Notes: generated from the letters alone by a model not told the origin. 64,000 nt of DNA from Bradyrhizobium guangxiense (GCF_004114915.1 NZ_CP022219.1:4804501-4868500); one strand, 5' to 3'. Positions 44,321-54,108 are shown, counted from the stretch's first letter. Made by a program: numbers and translations.

Positions 44321-44344
44321 CCTCTTCCCGCAGGCGGGGAGAGG
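44321..44344. repeat. Palindromic repeat ahead of the livH-like gene
   Basis: CCTCTTCCCGC-ag-GCGGGGAGAGG, an 11-bp stem with one G-T pair, 20 bp before the permease ATG. Similar to the hairpins at 5713-5745 and 20899-20919; likely a dispersed REP-like element. It may also act as a processing or pausing site between the AraC gene and the transporter operon. Nothing else was recognised in the 190-bp gap 44174-44363. Confidence 0.5.
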
Positions 44345-44363
44345 GGAAGAGCGGACTGCACAC

Positions 44364-45374
44364 ATGAGCCGCTTCGTCGAACGCCATCCGGCCTGGGCGC
44401 TGATCGTGATCATCGCCATAGCCGTCGCGCTCTGGCTGATTTTCGCGGTCTGGCCGCCGGGGCTGGAAGAGGCCATCGGCCGCAAGCGCGTCTTCCTCAA
44501 CGCCGTCTTCAACGGCATCACGCTCGGAGGACTTTATTTCCTCGTCGCCAGCGGCTTCACGCTGATCTTCGGCCTGATGCGCAACGTCAACCTCGCGCAC
44601 GGCTCGCTCTATCTGTTCGGCGGCTATGTCGGCTATGCCATCAGCAGCGCCACCGGCTCCTGGCTGCTCAGCTTCATCGTCGCCTTCATCCTCACGGCGC
44701 TGGTCGGCGTCCTGCTCCAGGTCATCGTGTTCCGCCGGATGGAGGGACAGGACCTCAGGCAGACCATGGTGACGATCGGGCTGTCGATCGTGTTTGCCGA
44801 TCTCATGCTCTGGGCCTGCGGCGGCGACTTCTACCAGATCCAAACGCCGAACTGGCTGATCGGCCCCGTGGAGCTGCCGCTGATCACGGCGATCAAGTCC
44901 TCGGGCGAGCCGGTCTATCTCAGATATCCGATGGTCCGGCTGGTGATCTTCCTCGCCTCCGTCATCATCGGCGTCGCGATGTGGCTCCCGCTCAACCGCA
45001 CCCGGATCGGCATGATCATCCGCGCCGGCGTCGACGACCGCGATATCCTCGCCGCGACCGGCGTGCGGATCCAGCTCGTCTTCGTAGCCGTGTTCGCGTT
45101 CGGCGCGGGGCTTGCGGGGATCGCCGGCGTGGTCGGCGGCACCTTCCAGTCCTTGTCGCCGGGCGAGGACATCCGCTTCCTGCTCGCTTCCCTCGTCGTC
45201 GTGATCGTGGGCGGCATGGGCTCGATCCCGGGGGCGGCGCTCGGCGCGCTGATCATCGGCCTCGCCGAGCAGCTCGGCTCGGTCTACATCCCGACCTATG
45301 CCATCGTCGTGACCTTCCTGATCATGGTGCTGGTGCTGGCGATCCGGCCGCAAGGCCTGTTGGCGAGGCGCTGA
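44364..45374 (+). CDS. Branched-chain amino acid-type ABC transporter permease (LivH-like)
   Basis: 336-aa inner-membrane permease with about eight hydrophobic helices; NAVFNGITLGGLYFLVASGFTLIFGLMRNVNLAHGSLYLFGGYVGYAIS is the typical LivH entry and ALIIGLAEQLGSVYIP the C-terminal region. A 40-residue N-terminal extension with one more hydrophobic stretch precedes the standard start. First of four tightly packed transporter genes; one base separates it from the LivM-like gene. Confidence 0.95.
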   Translation: MSRFVERHPAWALIVIIAIAVALWLIFAVWPPGLEEAIGRKRVFLNAVFNGITLGGLYFLVASGFTLIFGLMRNVNLAHGSLYLFGGYVGYAISSATGSWLLSFIVAFILTALVGVLLQVIVFRRMEGQDLRQTMVTIGLSIVFADLMLWACGGDFYQIQTPNWLIGPVELPLITAIKSSGEPVYLRYPMVRLVIFLASVIIGVAMWLPLNRTRIGMIIRAGVDDRDILAATGVRIQLVFVAVFAFGAGLAGIAGVVGGTFQSLSPGEDIRFLLASLVVVIVGGMGSIPGAALGALIIGLAEQLGSVYIPTYAIVVTFLIMVLVLAIRPQGLLARR

Positions 45375-45375
45375 C

Positions 45376-46458
45376 ATGTCGCTCACTCACGATGCCCGCG
45401 TTGCCGTTCGTCGCGTCACTGTCGCGCAGAGTCCCCCGCGGACGTGGCCTGAGATCAACAATCCCGCCGCCTGGATCGTCGCGGCCATTCTCCTGATCAT
45501 GCCGCTGATCGCCAACGGCTTCTTCCTGATCGAGATCTTCGCGACCACGCTCATCCTCGGCATCATGGCGCTCAGCCTGATGTTTCTCGCAGGCTACGGC
45601 GGCATGGTCAGCCTGATGCAGCTCACCATCGCGGGCTTCTCGGCCTACATGGTCGCCGTGTTCGGCGTCAGCGGCAACGCCAATATCAGCCTGGGCTGGC
45701 CGTGGTGGCTGGCGGTGCCGATGGCGCTGGGGCTCGCGACGGCGTTCGGCACGCTCGGCGGCGCGCTCGCGGTGCGCACCGAGGGCATCTACACCATCAT
45801 GATCACGCTCGCGATTGGAGCTGCCTTCTACTATTTCACCAACCAGAACTGGGCGATCTTCAACGGCCACACTGGCATCAACACGGTGGCCACGCCGCAT
45901 TTCTGGGGCGTGAACTGGCGCGCCGACATTCCATTTTACTATATCGTGCTTGCGGTCGCCGCGCTCTGCTACTTCGCCGTCGAATATCTGTCGCGCGCGC
46001 CCTTCGGCCTCGCGCTCCAGGGCGTCCGTGACAATCCGCGGCGCATGGCGGCGCTCGGCTTCAACGTCAATGCGCACCGCGTCGCCGCCTATGCCTTTGC
46101 ATCCTTCATCGCCGCCCTCGCCGGCGTCCTCCAGGTCTGGAACTATCGCCAGATCTCGCCCGGGTCGGTCAGCGTCGGGGCCTGCATCGACGTGCTGATC
46201 ATCGCCGTCGTCGGCGGCATCACGCGCCCGATCGGCCCGTTCATTGGCGCGCTGATCTTCGTGCTGCTGCGCACCTTTGCGCTCGACGTTCTGATCAAGT
46301 TCGGACTTGACGGCAATCGCTTCCGCCTGCTGATCGGCCTCGGTTTCCTCGCCATCGTGTTCTGGTCCTCGGACGGCGTCATCGGCCTGTGGCAGCGCTG
46401 GCGCCAGAGCCAGCGTGGGGCTGCAGATCGACCTCGCGGAGGACGCGGCCATGGATAG
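45376..46458 (+). CDS. Branched-chain amino acid-type ABC transporter permease (LivM-like)
   Basis: 360-aa permease. Conserved segments: LMFLAGYGGMVSLMQLTIAGFSAYMVAVFGVSG, LAVRTEGIYTIMITLAIGAAFYYF, ALQGVRDNPRRMAALGFNVNAHRVAAYAFASFIAALAGVL (coupling to the ATPase). Partner of the LivH-like protein; overlaps the LivG-like gene by 8 bp. Confidence 0.95.
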   Translation: MSLTHDARVAVRRVTVAQSPPRTWPEINNPAAWIVAAILLIMPLIANGFFLIEIFATTLILGIMALSLMFLAGYGGMVSLMQLTIAGFSAYMVAVFGVSGNANISLGWPWWLAVPMALGLATAFGTLGGALAVRTEGIYTIMITLAIGAAFYYFTNQNWAIFNGHTGINTVATPHFWGVNWRADIPFYYIVLAVAALCYFAVEYLSRAPFGLALQGVRDNPRRMAALGFNVNAHRVAAYAFASFIAALAGVLQVWNYRQISPGSVSVGACIDVLIIAVVGGITRPIGPFIGALIFVLLRTFALDVLIKFGLDGNRFRLLIGLGFLAIVFWSSDGVIGLWQRWRQSQRGAADRPRGGRGHG

Positions 46459-47233
46459 CGTCGCGCAGCGCCTTTCGGCCGTCGGTGCCGGCGCCGCGCT
46501 GGAGCTGCGCGGCGTGACGCGGCTGTTCGGCGCGCTCGCCGCGCTGACCGACGTCACCATCACCGTTCGTCCGGGCGAGCGGCGCGCCGTGCTCGGCTCC
46601 AACGGCGCCGGCAAGACCACGCTGTTCAACTGCATCACCGGCGACTTCCCGCCCTCCTCCGGCACCATCCGCTTCTTCGGCGAGGACGTCACCCACTTCC
46701 CGCCCTATGAGCGCATCCGCCGCGGGTTGCGCCGGACCTACCAGATCTCGGCTCTGTTCCCCGGCCTCACCGTGCAGGATAACGTCTATCTTGCCTGCCG
46801 CGGCGTCTCGCGCGGGCGCTTCTCGTTCTTGCGACCGGGACAGAACGATGCCCTGATGCACGCGGCCGACAACCTCGTCCAGGCCGTGCATCTGTCCGCC
46901 GTGAAGAACCAGCGCGTGGCCGAGCTCGCCCACGGCCAGCAGCGGCAGCTCGAGATCGCGCTGGCGCTCGCCGGCGCGCCGCGCTTCGTCCTATTCGACG
47001 AGCCTGCCGCTGGCCTGTCGCCGACCGAGCGCGCCGAGCTGATCGAGATCCTGACCTCGCTGCCCGCGCATATCGGCTACATCATCATCGAGCACGACAT
47101 GGACGTAGCGCTGCGCGTCGTCGAAAGCGTCACGATGATGCACAACGGCCGCGTCTTCAAGGAGGGCCTGCCGGAAGAGATCCAATCCGACCCCGAAGTG
47201 CAGGAGCTTTATCTCGGAGGCGGCCATGAGTGA
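46451..47233 (+). CDS. Branched-chain amino acid-type ABC transporter ATP-binding protein (LivG-like)
   Basis: 260-aa ATPase. Walker [14 protein letters not shown]-loop [10 protein letters not shown], signature [18 protein letters not shown] (LSGGQ replaced by LAHGQQ, common in LivG), Walker [14 protein letters not shown], switch [10 protein letters not shown]. The ATG at 46451 follows GGAGGA and removes 12 non-family residues from the open frame. It overlaps the preceding and following genes by 8 bp each. Confidence 0.94.
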   Translation: MDSVAQRLSAVGAGAALELRGVTRLFGALAALTDVTITVRPGERRAVLGSNGAGKTTLFNCITGDFPPSSGTIRFFGEDVTHFPPYERIRRGLRRTYQISALFPGLTVQDNVYLACRGVSRGRFSFLRPGQNDALMHAADNLVQAVHLSAVKNQRVAELAHGQQRQLEIALALAGAPRFVLFDEPAAGLSPTERAELIEILTSLPAHIGYIIIEHDMDVALRVVESVTMMHNGRVFKEGLPEEIQSDPEVQELYLGGGHE

Positions 47234-49436
47234 GACCCGCCGATCTCCCGCCGCACTCGAGGTCCGCGGGCTCGACGTCTACTACGGTCACTCGCACGCG
47301 TTGCAAGAGGTCGACCTCACGCTGGAAAGCGGCGTGTTCTCCGTCGTCGGCCGCAACGGCATGGGCAAGACCACGCTGTGCAAGGCGATCATGGGGCTGG
47401 TCGGCGTGAGCGGCGGATCGATCCGCGTCCGCGGCGAAGACGTCACGCGGCGGCCTCCCGCCCAGATCGCCCGGCTCGGCGTCGGTTACGTGCCGCAGGG
47501 CCGCCGGCTCTGGCGCTCGCTCAGTGTCGACGAACATCTGCAGCTCGCTGGCGGCATGCGCTCCGGCGCATGGACAGTCGAGCGCATCTACGACACCTTC
47601 CCGCGCCTCGCCGAACGCAAGGGCCACGGCGGCGGCCAGCTCTCGGGCGGCGAACAGCAGATGCTGGCGATCTCGCGCGCGCTGCTCACCAATCCGCATC
47701 TGTTGATCATGGACGAGCCGACCGAGGGTCTCGCGCCCGTTATCGTGGCGCAAGTCGAAGAGATGCTGCTGCGGCTCCGCGAGGACGAGGATATGTCCGT
47801 GCTGGTGATCGAGCAGAACATTGGCGTCGCCACCGCGGTCTCGCGCAACGTTGCGATCATGGTCAACGGGCGCATCAACCGCATCATCGACTCCGCGCGC
47901 CTCGCCGCCGACCGCGAACTGCAGCAGCGCCTGCTCGGCGTCGGGCTCCACGCCGAGCTCGAGCCGGATCTCGACGTCGCCGAGGCCGGCACCGAGGCGA
48001 AACCCGTGCCCGCGCCACGCCGCGACGGGCCGGTCCGCATCTACGTCTCCAACCCGACGCTGCCGACACGGTGGTCGCAGCCGGTGCCGATCGCCCGCAT
48101 CGAGGCCGCAGCGCGCACGCTCTCCACGCAGATCGCGCGGCTCGACGAGACGGCGCGACGCAAGCGCGAGCCGGCGGCGGCGCAGACTGGCGGTCCGCCG
48201 GTCGTGCTCGTGGTCGGCACGCTCGACACCAAGGGCCTTGAGCTGCGATTCATCCGGGACATCATCGCCGAAAGCGGCCTGCGCACACGCCTGGTCGACG
48301 TCTCGACCAGCGGCAAGCATTCCAGCTGCGATGTCTCCGCGCAGGAGATCGCACTGAACCACGGCCGCGGCGGCTCCGCCGTGTTCGGCCCCGATCGCGG
48401 GGTCGCGGTGACGGCGATGGCCGATGCCTTCGCCAACTGGCTGCGGCGCCAGGGCAATGTCGCCGGCGTGATCTCGGCCGGCGGCTCGGGCGCAGCATCG
48501 CTGGTTGCCCCGGGCATGCGCGCGCTCCCCGTCGGCGTGCCCAAGCTGATCATCTCCTCCGTCGCGTCCGGTGACGTCGGCCCCTATGTCGGTCCTGCCG
48601 ACATCACCATGATGTACTCCGTCACCGACGTGCAGGGGCTGAACTCGATCTCGCGCGCGGTGCTGGCCAACGGCGCCAATGCGCTGGCCGGCATGGTCAA
48701 GGCGCGGCTCGATCAGCGCGCCGCGACCGCGCGCTCCACCGGCAGCCTGCCTTCGGTCGGCATCACCATGTTCGGCGTGACGACGCCGGCGGTGCAGAAG
48801 ATCGCGGCCGATTTGCGCGACGATTTCGAGTGCCTGGTTTTCCATGCCACCGGCGTCGGGGGCCGCTCCATGGAAAAGCTCGTGGAGTCCGGCCAGCTCG
48901 CCGGCGTCATCGATCTCACCACAACCGAAGTCTGCGACCTTCTAATGGGCGGCGTGTTTCCGGCGACGGAGGACCGCTTCGGCGCGATCATCCGCAGCCG
49001 GCTGCCCTATGTGGGCTCGGTCGGCGCGCTCGACATGGTCAATTTCGGCGCGCCCGACACCATTCCCGAGCGCTATCGCGGCCGCAAGTTCCACGTCCAC
49101 AATCCGCAGGTGACGTTGATGCGGACGACGGCGGACGAGAATGAGCGCATGGGCCGCTGGATCGGCGAGCGGCTCAACCACATGGATGCCCCGGTGCGTT
49201 TCTTCCTGCCCGAGGGCGGCGTTTCCGCACTCGATGCACGGGGCCAGCCATTCTGGGATCCGGATGCCGACGCCGCGCTGTTCCGCGCGCTGGAGCGCAC
49301 CGTGCGGCAGACCGGCAACCGCCAGCTCATCCGGATTCCCAAGAACATCAACGATCCCGACTTCGCCGCCGCCATTGTCAGTGCATTCCGAGCCCTGTTC
49401 GGCCGCACCGGCGCGCGGCGGAGACAAGCGAGGTGA
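47226..49436 (+). CDS. Fusion: LivF-like ABC ATPase + Tm-1/UPF0261 ATP-binding domain
   Basis: 736 aa, about three times the length of LivF. Residues 1-240 are a complete LivF-like ATPase: Walker [10 protein letters not shown], signature [15 protein letters not shown], Walker [14 protein letters not shown], switch VIEQNIG. After a linker of about 80 residues, residues 322-730 form a Tm-1-like UPF0261 domain: [103 protein letters not shown]. No stop or frame change separates the halves. In tomato Tm-1 the same domain precedes a TIM barrel, which is the next gene here. Role unknown. Confidence 0.9.
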   Translation: MSETRRSPAALEVRGLDVYYGHSHALQEVDLTLESGVFSVVGRNGMGKTTLCKAIMGLVGVSGGSIRVRGEDVTRRPPAQIARLGVGYVPQGRRLWRSLSVDEHLQLAGGMRSGAWTVERIYDTFPRLAERKGHGGGQLSGGEQQMLAISRALLTNPHLLIMDEPTEGLAPVIVAQVEEMLLRLREDEDMSVLVIEQNIGVATAVSRNVAIMVNGRINRIIDSARLAADRELQQRLLGVGLHAELEPDLDVAEAGTEAKPVPAPRRDGPVRIYVSNPTLPTRWSQPVPIARIEAAARTLSTQIARLDETARRKREPAAAQTGGPPVVLVVGTLDTKGLELRFIRDIIAESGLRTRLVDVSTSGKHSSCDVSAQEIALNHGRGGSAVFGPDRGVAVTAMADAFANWLRRQGNVAGVISAGGSGAASLVAPGMRALPVGVPKLIISSVASGDVGPYVGPADITMMYSVTDVQGLNSISRAVLANGANALAGMVKARLDQRAATARSTGSLPSVGITMFGVTTPAVQKIAADLRDDFECLVFHATGVGGRSMEKLVESGQLAGVIDLTTTEVCDLLMGGVFPATEDRFGAIIRSRLPYVGSVGALDMVNFGAPDTIPERYRGRKFHVHNPQVTLMRTTADENERMGRWIGERLNHMDAPVRFFLPEGGVSALDARGQPFWDPDADAALFRALERTVRQTGNRQLIRIPKNINDPDFAAAIVSAFRALFGRTGARRRQAR

Positions 49437-49439
49437 CCG

Positions 49440-50273
49440 ATGGCCAAGTTTGAACGCGCTGCCCTCCTGAAGAAGTTTCGCGACATGGCGAGGCGCGGCG
49501 AGCCGATCGTCGGCGGCGGCGCCGGCACCGGCCTGTCGGCCAAATGCGAGGAGACCGGCGGCGTCGATCTCATCGTCATCTACAATTCCGGCCGCTATCG
49601 CATGGCCGGCCGCGGCTCGCTGGCCGGCCTGATGGCTTACGGCGATGCCAACGCCATCGTGGTCGAAATGGCGGCGGAAGTGCTGCCCGTGGTCACCCGC
49701 ACGCCGGTGCTTGCAGGCGTCAACGGCACCGACCCGTTCCGCGAGATGGACGTATTCCTCGACCAGTTGAAGGCCCTTGGTTTCGCAGGCGTGCAGAACT
49801 TTCCGACCGTCGGCCTGATCGACGGCACTTTCCGCGCCAATCTCGAAGAGACCGGCATGTCCTATGCGCTCGAGATCGACATGATCGCCAGGGCGCACGA
49901 CAAGGACATGCTGACGACGCCCTATGTGTTCAGCGAGAAGGAAGCCGCCGCGATGGCGATCGCCGGCGCGGATATCATCGTCTGCCATATGGGGCTGACG
50001 ACCGGCGGCACAATCGGCGCGCAGACCGCGCCAAAGCTCAAGGACTGCCCGGCGCAGATCGACACCTGGGCCTCGGCTGCGCTGAGCGTCAATCCGGACA
50101 TCCTGGTGCTGGCGCATGGCGGCCCGATCGCCGATCCCGCTGACGCCGATTTCATCATGAAGAACCCCCGCCATTGCCACGGCTTCTACGGAGCGTCCTC
50201 GATGGAGCGACTTCCCGTGGAGCGGGCGCTGACGGAGCAGGTACGTCAATTCAAGGCGATCGGCGCGCGATAA
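49440..50273 (+). CDS. TIM-barrel protein of the Tm-1 C-terminal/PEP-hydrolase-like family
   Basis: 277 aa, a TIM-barrel domain of the family annotated as phosphoenolpyruvate hydrolase-like or TIM-barrel signal transduction protein. Segments [52 protein letters not shown] and [16 protein letters not shown] are typical, as is [17 protein letters not shown]. Its partner domain UPF0261 ends the preceding gene 3 bp upstream, so the two halves of a Tm-1-like protein are encoded consecutively. A PEP-hydrolysing or metabolite-cleaving activity is suggested by family naming only. Confidence 0.88.
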   Translation: MAKFERAALLKKFRDMARRGEPIVGGGAGTGLSAKCEETGGVDLIVIYNSGRYRMAGRGSLAGLMAYGDANAIVVEMAAEVLPVVTRTPVLAGVNGTDPFREMDVFLDQLKALGFAGVQNFPTVGLIDGTFRANLEETGMSYALEIDMIARAHDKDMLTTPYVFSEKEAAAMAIAGADIIVCHMGLTTGGTIGAQTAPKLKDCPAQIDTWASAALSVNPDILVLAHGGPIADPADADFIMKNPRHCHGFYGASSMERLPVERALTEQVRQFKAIGAR

Positions 50274-50299
50274 CGCCTGAAGGTTCGAGGGAGGGAAAG

Positions 50300-53215
50300 A
50301 TGTCGGGGATGTTGGTCGGTGAATTGATCCTCTGGCTGATCGTCGCGATCGTCGTGATCGTGGTCGGCGTCTATATCGTGAACTGGCTCTACCACCGCTC
50401 CTCCAAGGAGACCTCGTTCGTCCGGACCGGTTTCCTCGGCGAACGCGTGGTCATCAACGGCGGTGCCTTCGTGCTGCCGTTCATCCACGACTACACGCCC
50501 GTCAACATGAACGTGCTGCCGATGGGCATCGTGCGCTCCCGGCAGGATGCCGTCATCACCCGCGACCGCATGCGCGTCGACATCGAGGCCGACTTCTATG
50601 TCCGGGTGCAGCCGACCCGCGAAGCCGTCTCGATCGCCGCGGCCACGCTCGGCCGCCGCACCATGGAGCCGGAGCAGCTGCATGCCCTGCTGGCCGGCAA
50701 GTTCATCTCCGCGATCCGCTCGGTCGCCTCCGAAATGACCATGGAGGAGATGCACGAGCGTCGCGGCGACTATGTCGCGCGCGTCAAGACCAATGCCGCG
50801 GAAGCCCTCGCCCAGAACGGCCTCGAGCTGGAATCGGTCGCCATCACCGATCTCGACCAGACCGACCTCGAGTTCTTCAACCCTTCGAACCGGTTCGACG
50901 CCGAAGGCCTGACCCAGCTGATGCAGGACATCGAGGCCAAGCGGAAGCTGCGCAACGACATCGAGCAGGATTCGATGATCAAGATCCGCGCCCGCAATTT
51001 GGAGGCCGAGCGGCAGGCACTCGAGATCGAGCGCGAGAGCGAGACTGCGCGCCTGGAGCAGGAACGCGACATCGAGATGCGGCGCGCCCTGCAGCGCACC
51101 GAGGTCGCCCGCGAGCGCGCGCTGCGCGAGACCGAGGCCGAGCAGGCGCAGATCTCCGCCCGCGAGGCCATCGAGCGCGCCCGCATTGCCAATGACCAGG
51201 CGATCGCCGAGGCCCGCATCGCCTCCGAGCGCGAGACCCGCCAGAAGGAGATCGAGCGGACCCGCACCATCGAGGAGAAGGAGCTGCTGGCGCGCGAGGA
51301 GATCGAGAAGACCAGGATCGCCAACCAGCGTTCGATCGACACGACGCGGATCGCCTCCGAGCGCGAAGTGCGCCAGCGCGAGATCGAGCGCATGCGTACA
51401 GTGGAGGAAGCCGAGATCGCGGCGCGCGAGGCGATCGAGAAGGCCCGCATCCAGCAGGATCGCGTCGTCACCGATGCCCGTATCGCCAATGAAGAGGAGA
51501 CGCGTCGCCGCGAGATCGAGCGGACCCGCGCGGTGGACGAGGCCGAGATTGCCGCCCGCGAGGCCACCGAAAAGGCCCGCATCGCCCAGACATTGATCGT
51601 CAATGTCGAGCGCATCTCCTCCGACGAGCGGACCCGCGCGCTGGAGATCCAGCAGGTGCGCACCATCCAGGAGGCCGAGATCGAGGCCCAGCGCGCGGTC
51701 GAGGCCGCCCGCATCGCGCGCGAACGGACGCTCGCTGCCGAACGCATCGCCGCCGAGCAGAACACGCGGCAACTGGAGATCGAGCGCAACCAGGCGCTGG
51801 ACGTTGCCGGCATCGCCGCGCGCGAGACCACGGAGGCCAGCCGTATCGCCCAGGAGGAGCGCGTGCGCTCGCTGGAGATCGCCCGCAACCGCGCCGTCGA
51901 AGAGGCCGACATCGCCTCGCGCGAGGCGATTGAGGCAGCCCGCATCGCCCAGGAGAAGGCGGTCGCGGCCGAGCGGATCCAGGCCGAGCGCGACACCCGC
52001 GCGCTCGAAATCGAGCGCACAGGCGTGCTGGAAGCCGCCGAGCTGAAGCGGCGCGACGCCATCGAGCGCCAGCGCATCACGGTCGATCTGGCGCTCGAGG
52101 CCGAGCGCATCAACTCCTCGAAGAAGCGCGAGGTGCTCAACATCGAGCAGAAGAAGGCGATCGAGATCGCTGACGAGGACCGCGTCATCGCGCTGTCGAC
52201 CAAGCGCTCCGAACGCATCGACGCCGATCGCCAGGTCAAGCAGGCCGAGATCGTTGCGCGCAAGGAGGTCGAGACCACCGACGTCTCGCGCGAGCAGGCG
52301 CTGGAAGCCGCCCGCATCGAGCGGCGCCGCGCCATCGAGCAGCTGGAGGTCGCTCGCGTGCAATCCCTGCAGGAAGCCGAGATCGCCTCCCGCGAGGAGG
52401 TCGAGCGTGCCCGCATCGCGTCGGATCGCGGCCTGGACGAGGCCCGCATCGGCCGCGAGCGCGAGCTGCGCAAGCTCGAAGTCAACCGCGAGAAGGACGT
52501 CGAGACCGTCCTGATGGAGAAGGCGATTGCGATCCATCAGAAATCGCTGGAAGAGTCCGCCGCGCGCGCCGCCGCCGAGGAGGCCCGGATGCGCGCGACG
52601 GAAGCCACCGAACGCGTCGTCACCGCGCGCGAGAGCGAGATCGCCAAGCGTCGCAAGACGGTGGAGATCCTGCTTGCCGAGAAGCAGGCCGAGGAGACGC
52701 GGATCGCTGCGGAGGCCGAGCGCGTCCGCGCGGCGGTGGAGGCCGAGGCGCAACGGATGCTGAACGAGGCCGAGAACGTTCTCACCGATCAGGCGCGTTA
52801 CTCGCTGTTCCGAAGAAAGCTGCTCGACCGCATCGAGGGCATCGTGCGCGAGAGCGTCAAGCCAATGGAGAAGATCGAGGGTATCCGCATCCTCCAGGTC
52901 GACGGCCTCAATGGCAACGGACACGGCAACGGCAATGGCGGCCGCAGCGCCACCGACGAGGTGATCGACTCGGCGCTGCGCTACCGAGTCCAGGCGCCGC
53001 TGATCGACTCGATCCTGTCGGACATCGGCGTCGAAGGCGGCAGCCTCGCCAAGATGCCGGGCCTGATCCGCGAAGCCCGCGACATGCAAGGCATCAAGGA
53101 GTCCGCACGGAAGAGCGGCGGAGGTGGCGGCGGCAGCGACAAGCCGGCTTCCTCCCCGCCTGCGGCCGAGGGCGGCGAGCCGCCGGCCGAGCGCGGGCCG
53201 CGGAAGAAGAGCTGA
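50300..53215 (+). CDS. Giant SPFH/flotillin-like membrane protein with hendecad repeats
   Basis: 971 aa. One N-terminal membrane helix (residues about 5-32, LILWLIVAIVVIVVGVYIVNWLY) is followed by an SPFH/band-7 domain (about 40-230: GFLGERVVINGGAFVLPFIHDY, RDRMRVDIEADFYVRV, LELESVAITDLDQTD). The remainder is a long helical rod, with residues 288-584 made of 44-residue repeats (see repeat entry) and then a degenerate repeat region. The C-terminus has a Gly/Asn-rich linker, a small folded segment and a low-complexity GGGGGG...PPAAEGG tail. Flotillin-like proteins scaffold membrane domains; its place in a catabolic operon is unusual. The ATG at 50300 follows GAGGGA. Confidence 0.88.
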   Translation: MSGMLVGELILWLIVAIVVIVVGVYIVNWLYHRSSKETSFVRTGFLGERVVINGGAFVLPFIHDYTPVNMNVLPMGIVRSRQDAVITRDRMRVDIEADFYVRVQPTREAVSIAAATLGRRTMEPEQLHALLAGKFISAIRSVASEMTMEEMHERRGDYVARVKTNAAEALAQNGLELESVAITDLDQTDLEFFNPSNRFDAEGLTQLMQDIEAKRKLRNDIEQDSMIKIRARNLEAERQALEIERESETARLEQERDIEMRRALQRTEVARERALRETEAEQAQISAREAIERARIANDQAIAEARIASERETRQKEIERTRTIEEKELLAREEIEKTRIANQRSIDTTRIASEREVRQREIERMRTVEEAEIAAREAIEKARIQQDRVVTDARIANEEETRRREIERTRAVDEAEIAAREATEKARIAQTLIVNVERISSDERTRALEIQQVRTIQEAEIEAQRAVEAARIARERTLAAERIAAEQNTRQLEIERNQALDVAGIAARETTEASRIAQEERVRSLEIARNRAVEEADIASREAIEAARIAQEKAVAAERIQAERDTRALEIERTGVLEAAELKRRDAIERQRITVDLALEAERINSSKKREVLNIEQKKAIEIADEDRVIALSTKRSERIDADRQVKQAEIVARKEVETTDVSREQALEAARIERRRAIEQLEVARVQSLQEAEIASREEVERARIASDRGLDEARIGRERELRKLEVNREKDVETVLMEKAIAIHQKSLEESAARAAAEEARMRATEATERVVTARESEIAKRRKTVEILLAEKQAEETRIAAEAERVRAAVEAEAQRMLNEAENVLTDQARYSLFRRKLLDRIEGIVRESVKPMEKIEGIRILQVDGLNGNGHGNGNGGRSATDEVIDSALRYRVQAPLIDSILSDIGVEGGSLAKMPGLIREARDMQGIKESARKSGGGGGGSDKPASSPPAAEGGEPPAERGPRKKS
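51161..52051 (+). repeat. Tandem 44-aa (132-bp) coding repeats in the SPFH protein
   Basis: Units begin REAIEKARI-like: residues 288-331, 332-375, 376-419, 420-463, 464-507, one shortened unit of 33 (508-540), then 541-584; degenerate copies continue downstream. 44 = 4 x 11 and the short unit is 3 x 11, so the underlying period is the 11-residue hendecad of a right-handed coiled coil. Consensus elements: IERTR.VEEAEIAAREAIEKARIAQ. Confidence 0.85.
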
Positions 53216-53224
53216 GGTCGCGCC

Positions 53225-53695
53225 ATGGCCCGCGTCTACGTCTCCACCGTCGTCAACGCCCGCAACGACCGCGTTTGGGCGCGGGTGCGCGACTTCAACG
53301 GTTTGCCGAACTGGCATCCGGCCATCGCCGAAAGCCGCATCGAGGGCGGTGAGCCCTCCGACAAGATCGGCTGTGTGCGCGATTTCCGCCTGCGCAACGG
53401 CGACCGCATCCGCGAGAAGCTGCTGGGCCTCTCCGACTACGACATGTTCTGCACCTATTCGATCCTGGAATCGCCGATGGGCGTCGAGAATTACGTTGCG
53501 ACGCTGCGGCTCACGCCCGTCACCGACGGCGACCAGACTTTTATGGAATGGACCGCCGAATTCGACTGCGCCCCGGAGCGGGAAACCGAGCTCGTCAACA
53601 GCATCGGCGGCGGCGTGTTCCAGGGCGGGTTCGATGCCCTCAAGCGCGTGTTCGGGGGGGGACGGTGTCGCATATCGTCAAGAGCACGATCCTGA
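53225..53695 (+). CDS. SRPBCC (START-like/CoxG-type) protein 1
   Basis: 156 aa. N-terminal VYVSTVVNARNDRVWARVRDFNGLPNWHPAIAESRIEGGEPSDKIGCVRDF is a standard polyketide cyclase/SRPBCC opening; these proteins bind hydrophobic ligands and, as CoxG, can accompany molybdenum hydroxylases. The last residues, after FGGG, come from a run of eight G (53654-53661) and overlap the next gene by 31 bp. Closely related to the next protein, so a tandem duplication. Confidence 0.85.
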   Translation: MARVYVSTVVNARNDRVWARVRDFNGLPNWHPAIAESRIEGGEPSDKIGCVRDFRLRNGDRIREKLLGLSDYDMFCTYSILESPMGVENYVATLRLTPVTDGDQTFMEWTAEFDCAPERETELVNSIGGGVFQGGFDALKRVFGGGRCRISSRARS

Positions 53696-54108
53696 ACGCA
53701 CCGACGGATGCGGTATGGAACGTGCTGCGCGACTTCAACGGGCATGATCGCTGGCATCCGGCGGTGGCGACCTCCTCGATCGAGCGCGCGCAGTCCTCCG
53801 ACAAGGTCGGCTGCGTCAGGCGTTTCAAGCTGAAGGACGGCTCCGAGCTGCGCGAGCAGCTCCTGGCTCTGTCCGACCTCGAACAGACCTTCAGCTATTG
53901 CCTGCTCGATACCCCGATCCCGATGTTCAACTACGTCGCCCATGTCCGCCTGCTGCCGGTCACCGATGGCGACCGGACCTTCTGGCACTGGGAATCCCGC
54001 TTTACCACGAAGCCGGAGGATCGCGACCGCATCACGAACATGGTTGCGGAAGACATTTATCAGGCCGGATTCGAGGCGATCCGCCGACATCTGAAGGAGG
54101 CCGCATAA
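53665..54108 (+). CDS. SRPBCC (START-like/CoxG-type) protein 2
   Basis: 147 aa from the GTG at 53665, preceded by a G-rich stretch that can serve as a Shine-Dalgarno. VSHIVKSTILNAPTDAVWNVLRDFNGHDRWHPAVATSSIERAQSSDKVGCVRRFKLKDG mirrors the preceding protein, DFNG..(N/D)(R)WHPA being shared. A longer open frame upstream is not family-like. The pair may form a heterodimer that binds the hydrophobic or aromatic substrate of the hydroxylase (inference). Confidence 0.85.
   Translation: MSHIVKSTILNAPTDAVWNVLRDFNGHDRWHPAVATSSIERAQSSDKVGCVRRFKLKDGSELREQLLALSDLEQTFSYCLLDTPIPMFNYVAHVRLLPVTDGDRTFWHWESRFTTKPEDRDRITNMVAEDIYQAGFEAIRRHLKEAA

Noticed and set aside
51161..52051. Regular 132-bp periodicity resembling a tandem or CRISPR-like array
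   Set aside because: The repeat is within a reading frame, keeps amino acid rather than base identity, has no spacers and fits 44-residue protein units.
50246..53317. A 1023-codon open frame antisense to the SPFH gene
   Set aside because: It mirrors the GC-rich repetitive coding sequence of the sense strand; its translation is a low-complexity Gly/Leu/Asp string with no domain, and the sense frame has clear SPFH and coiled-coil features.
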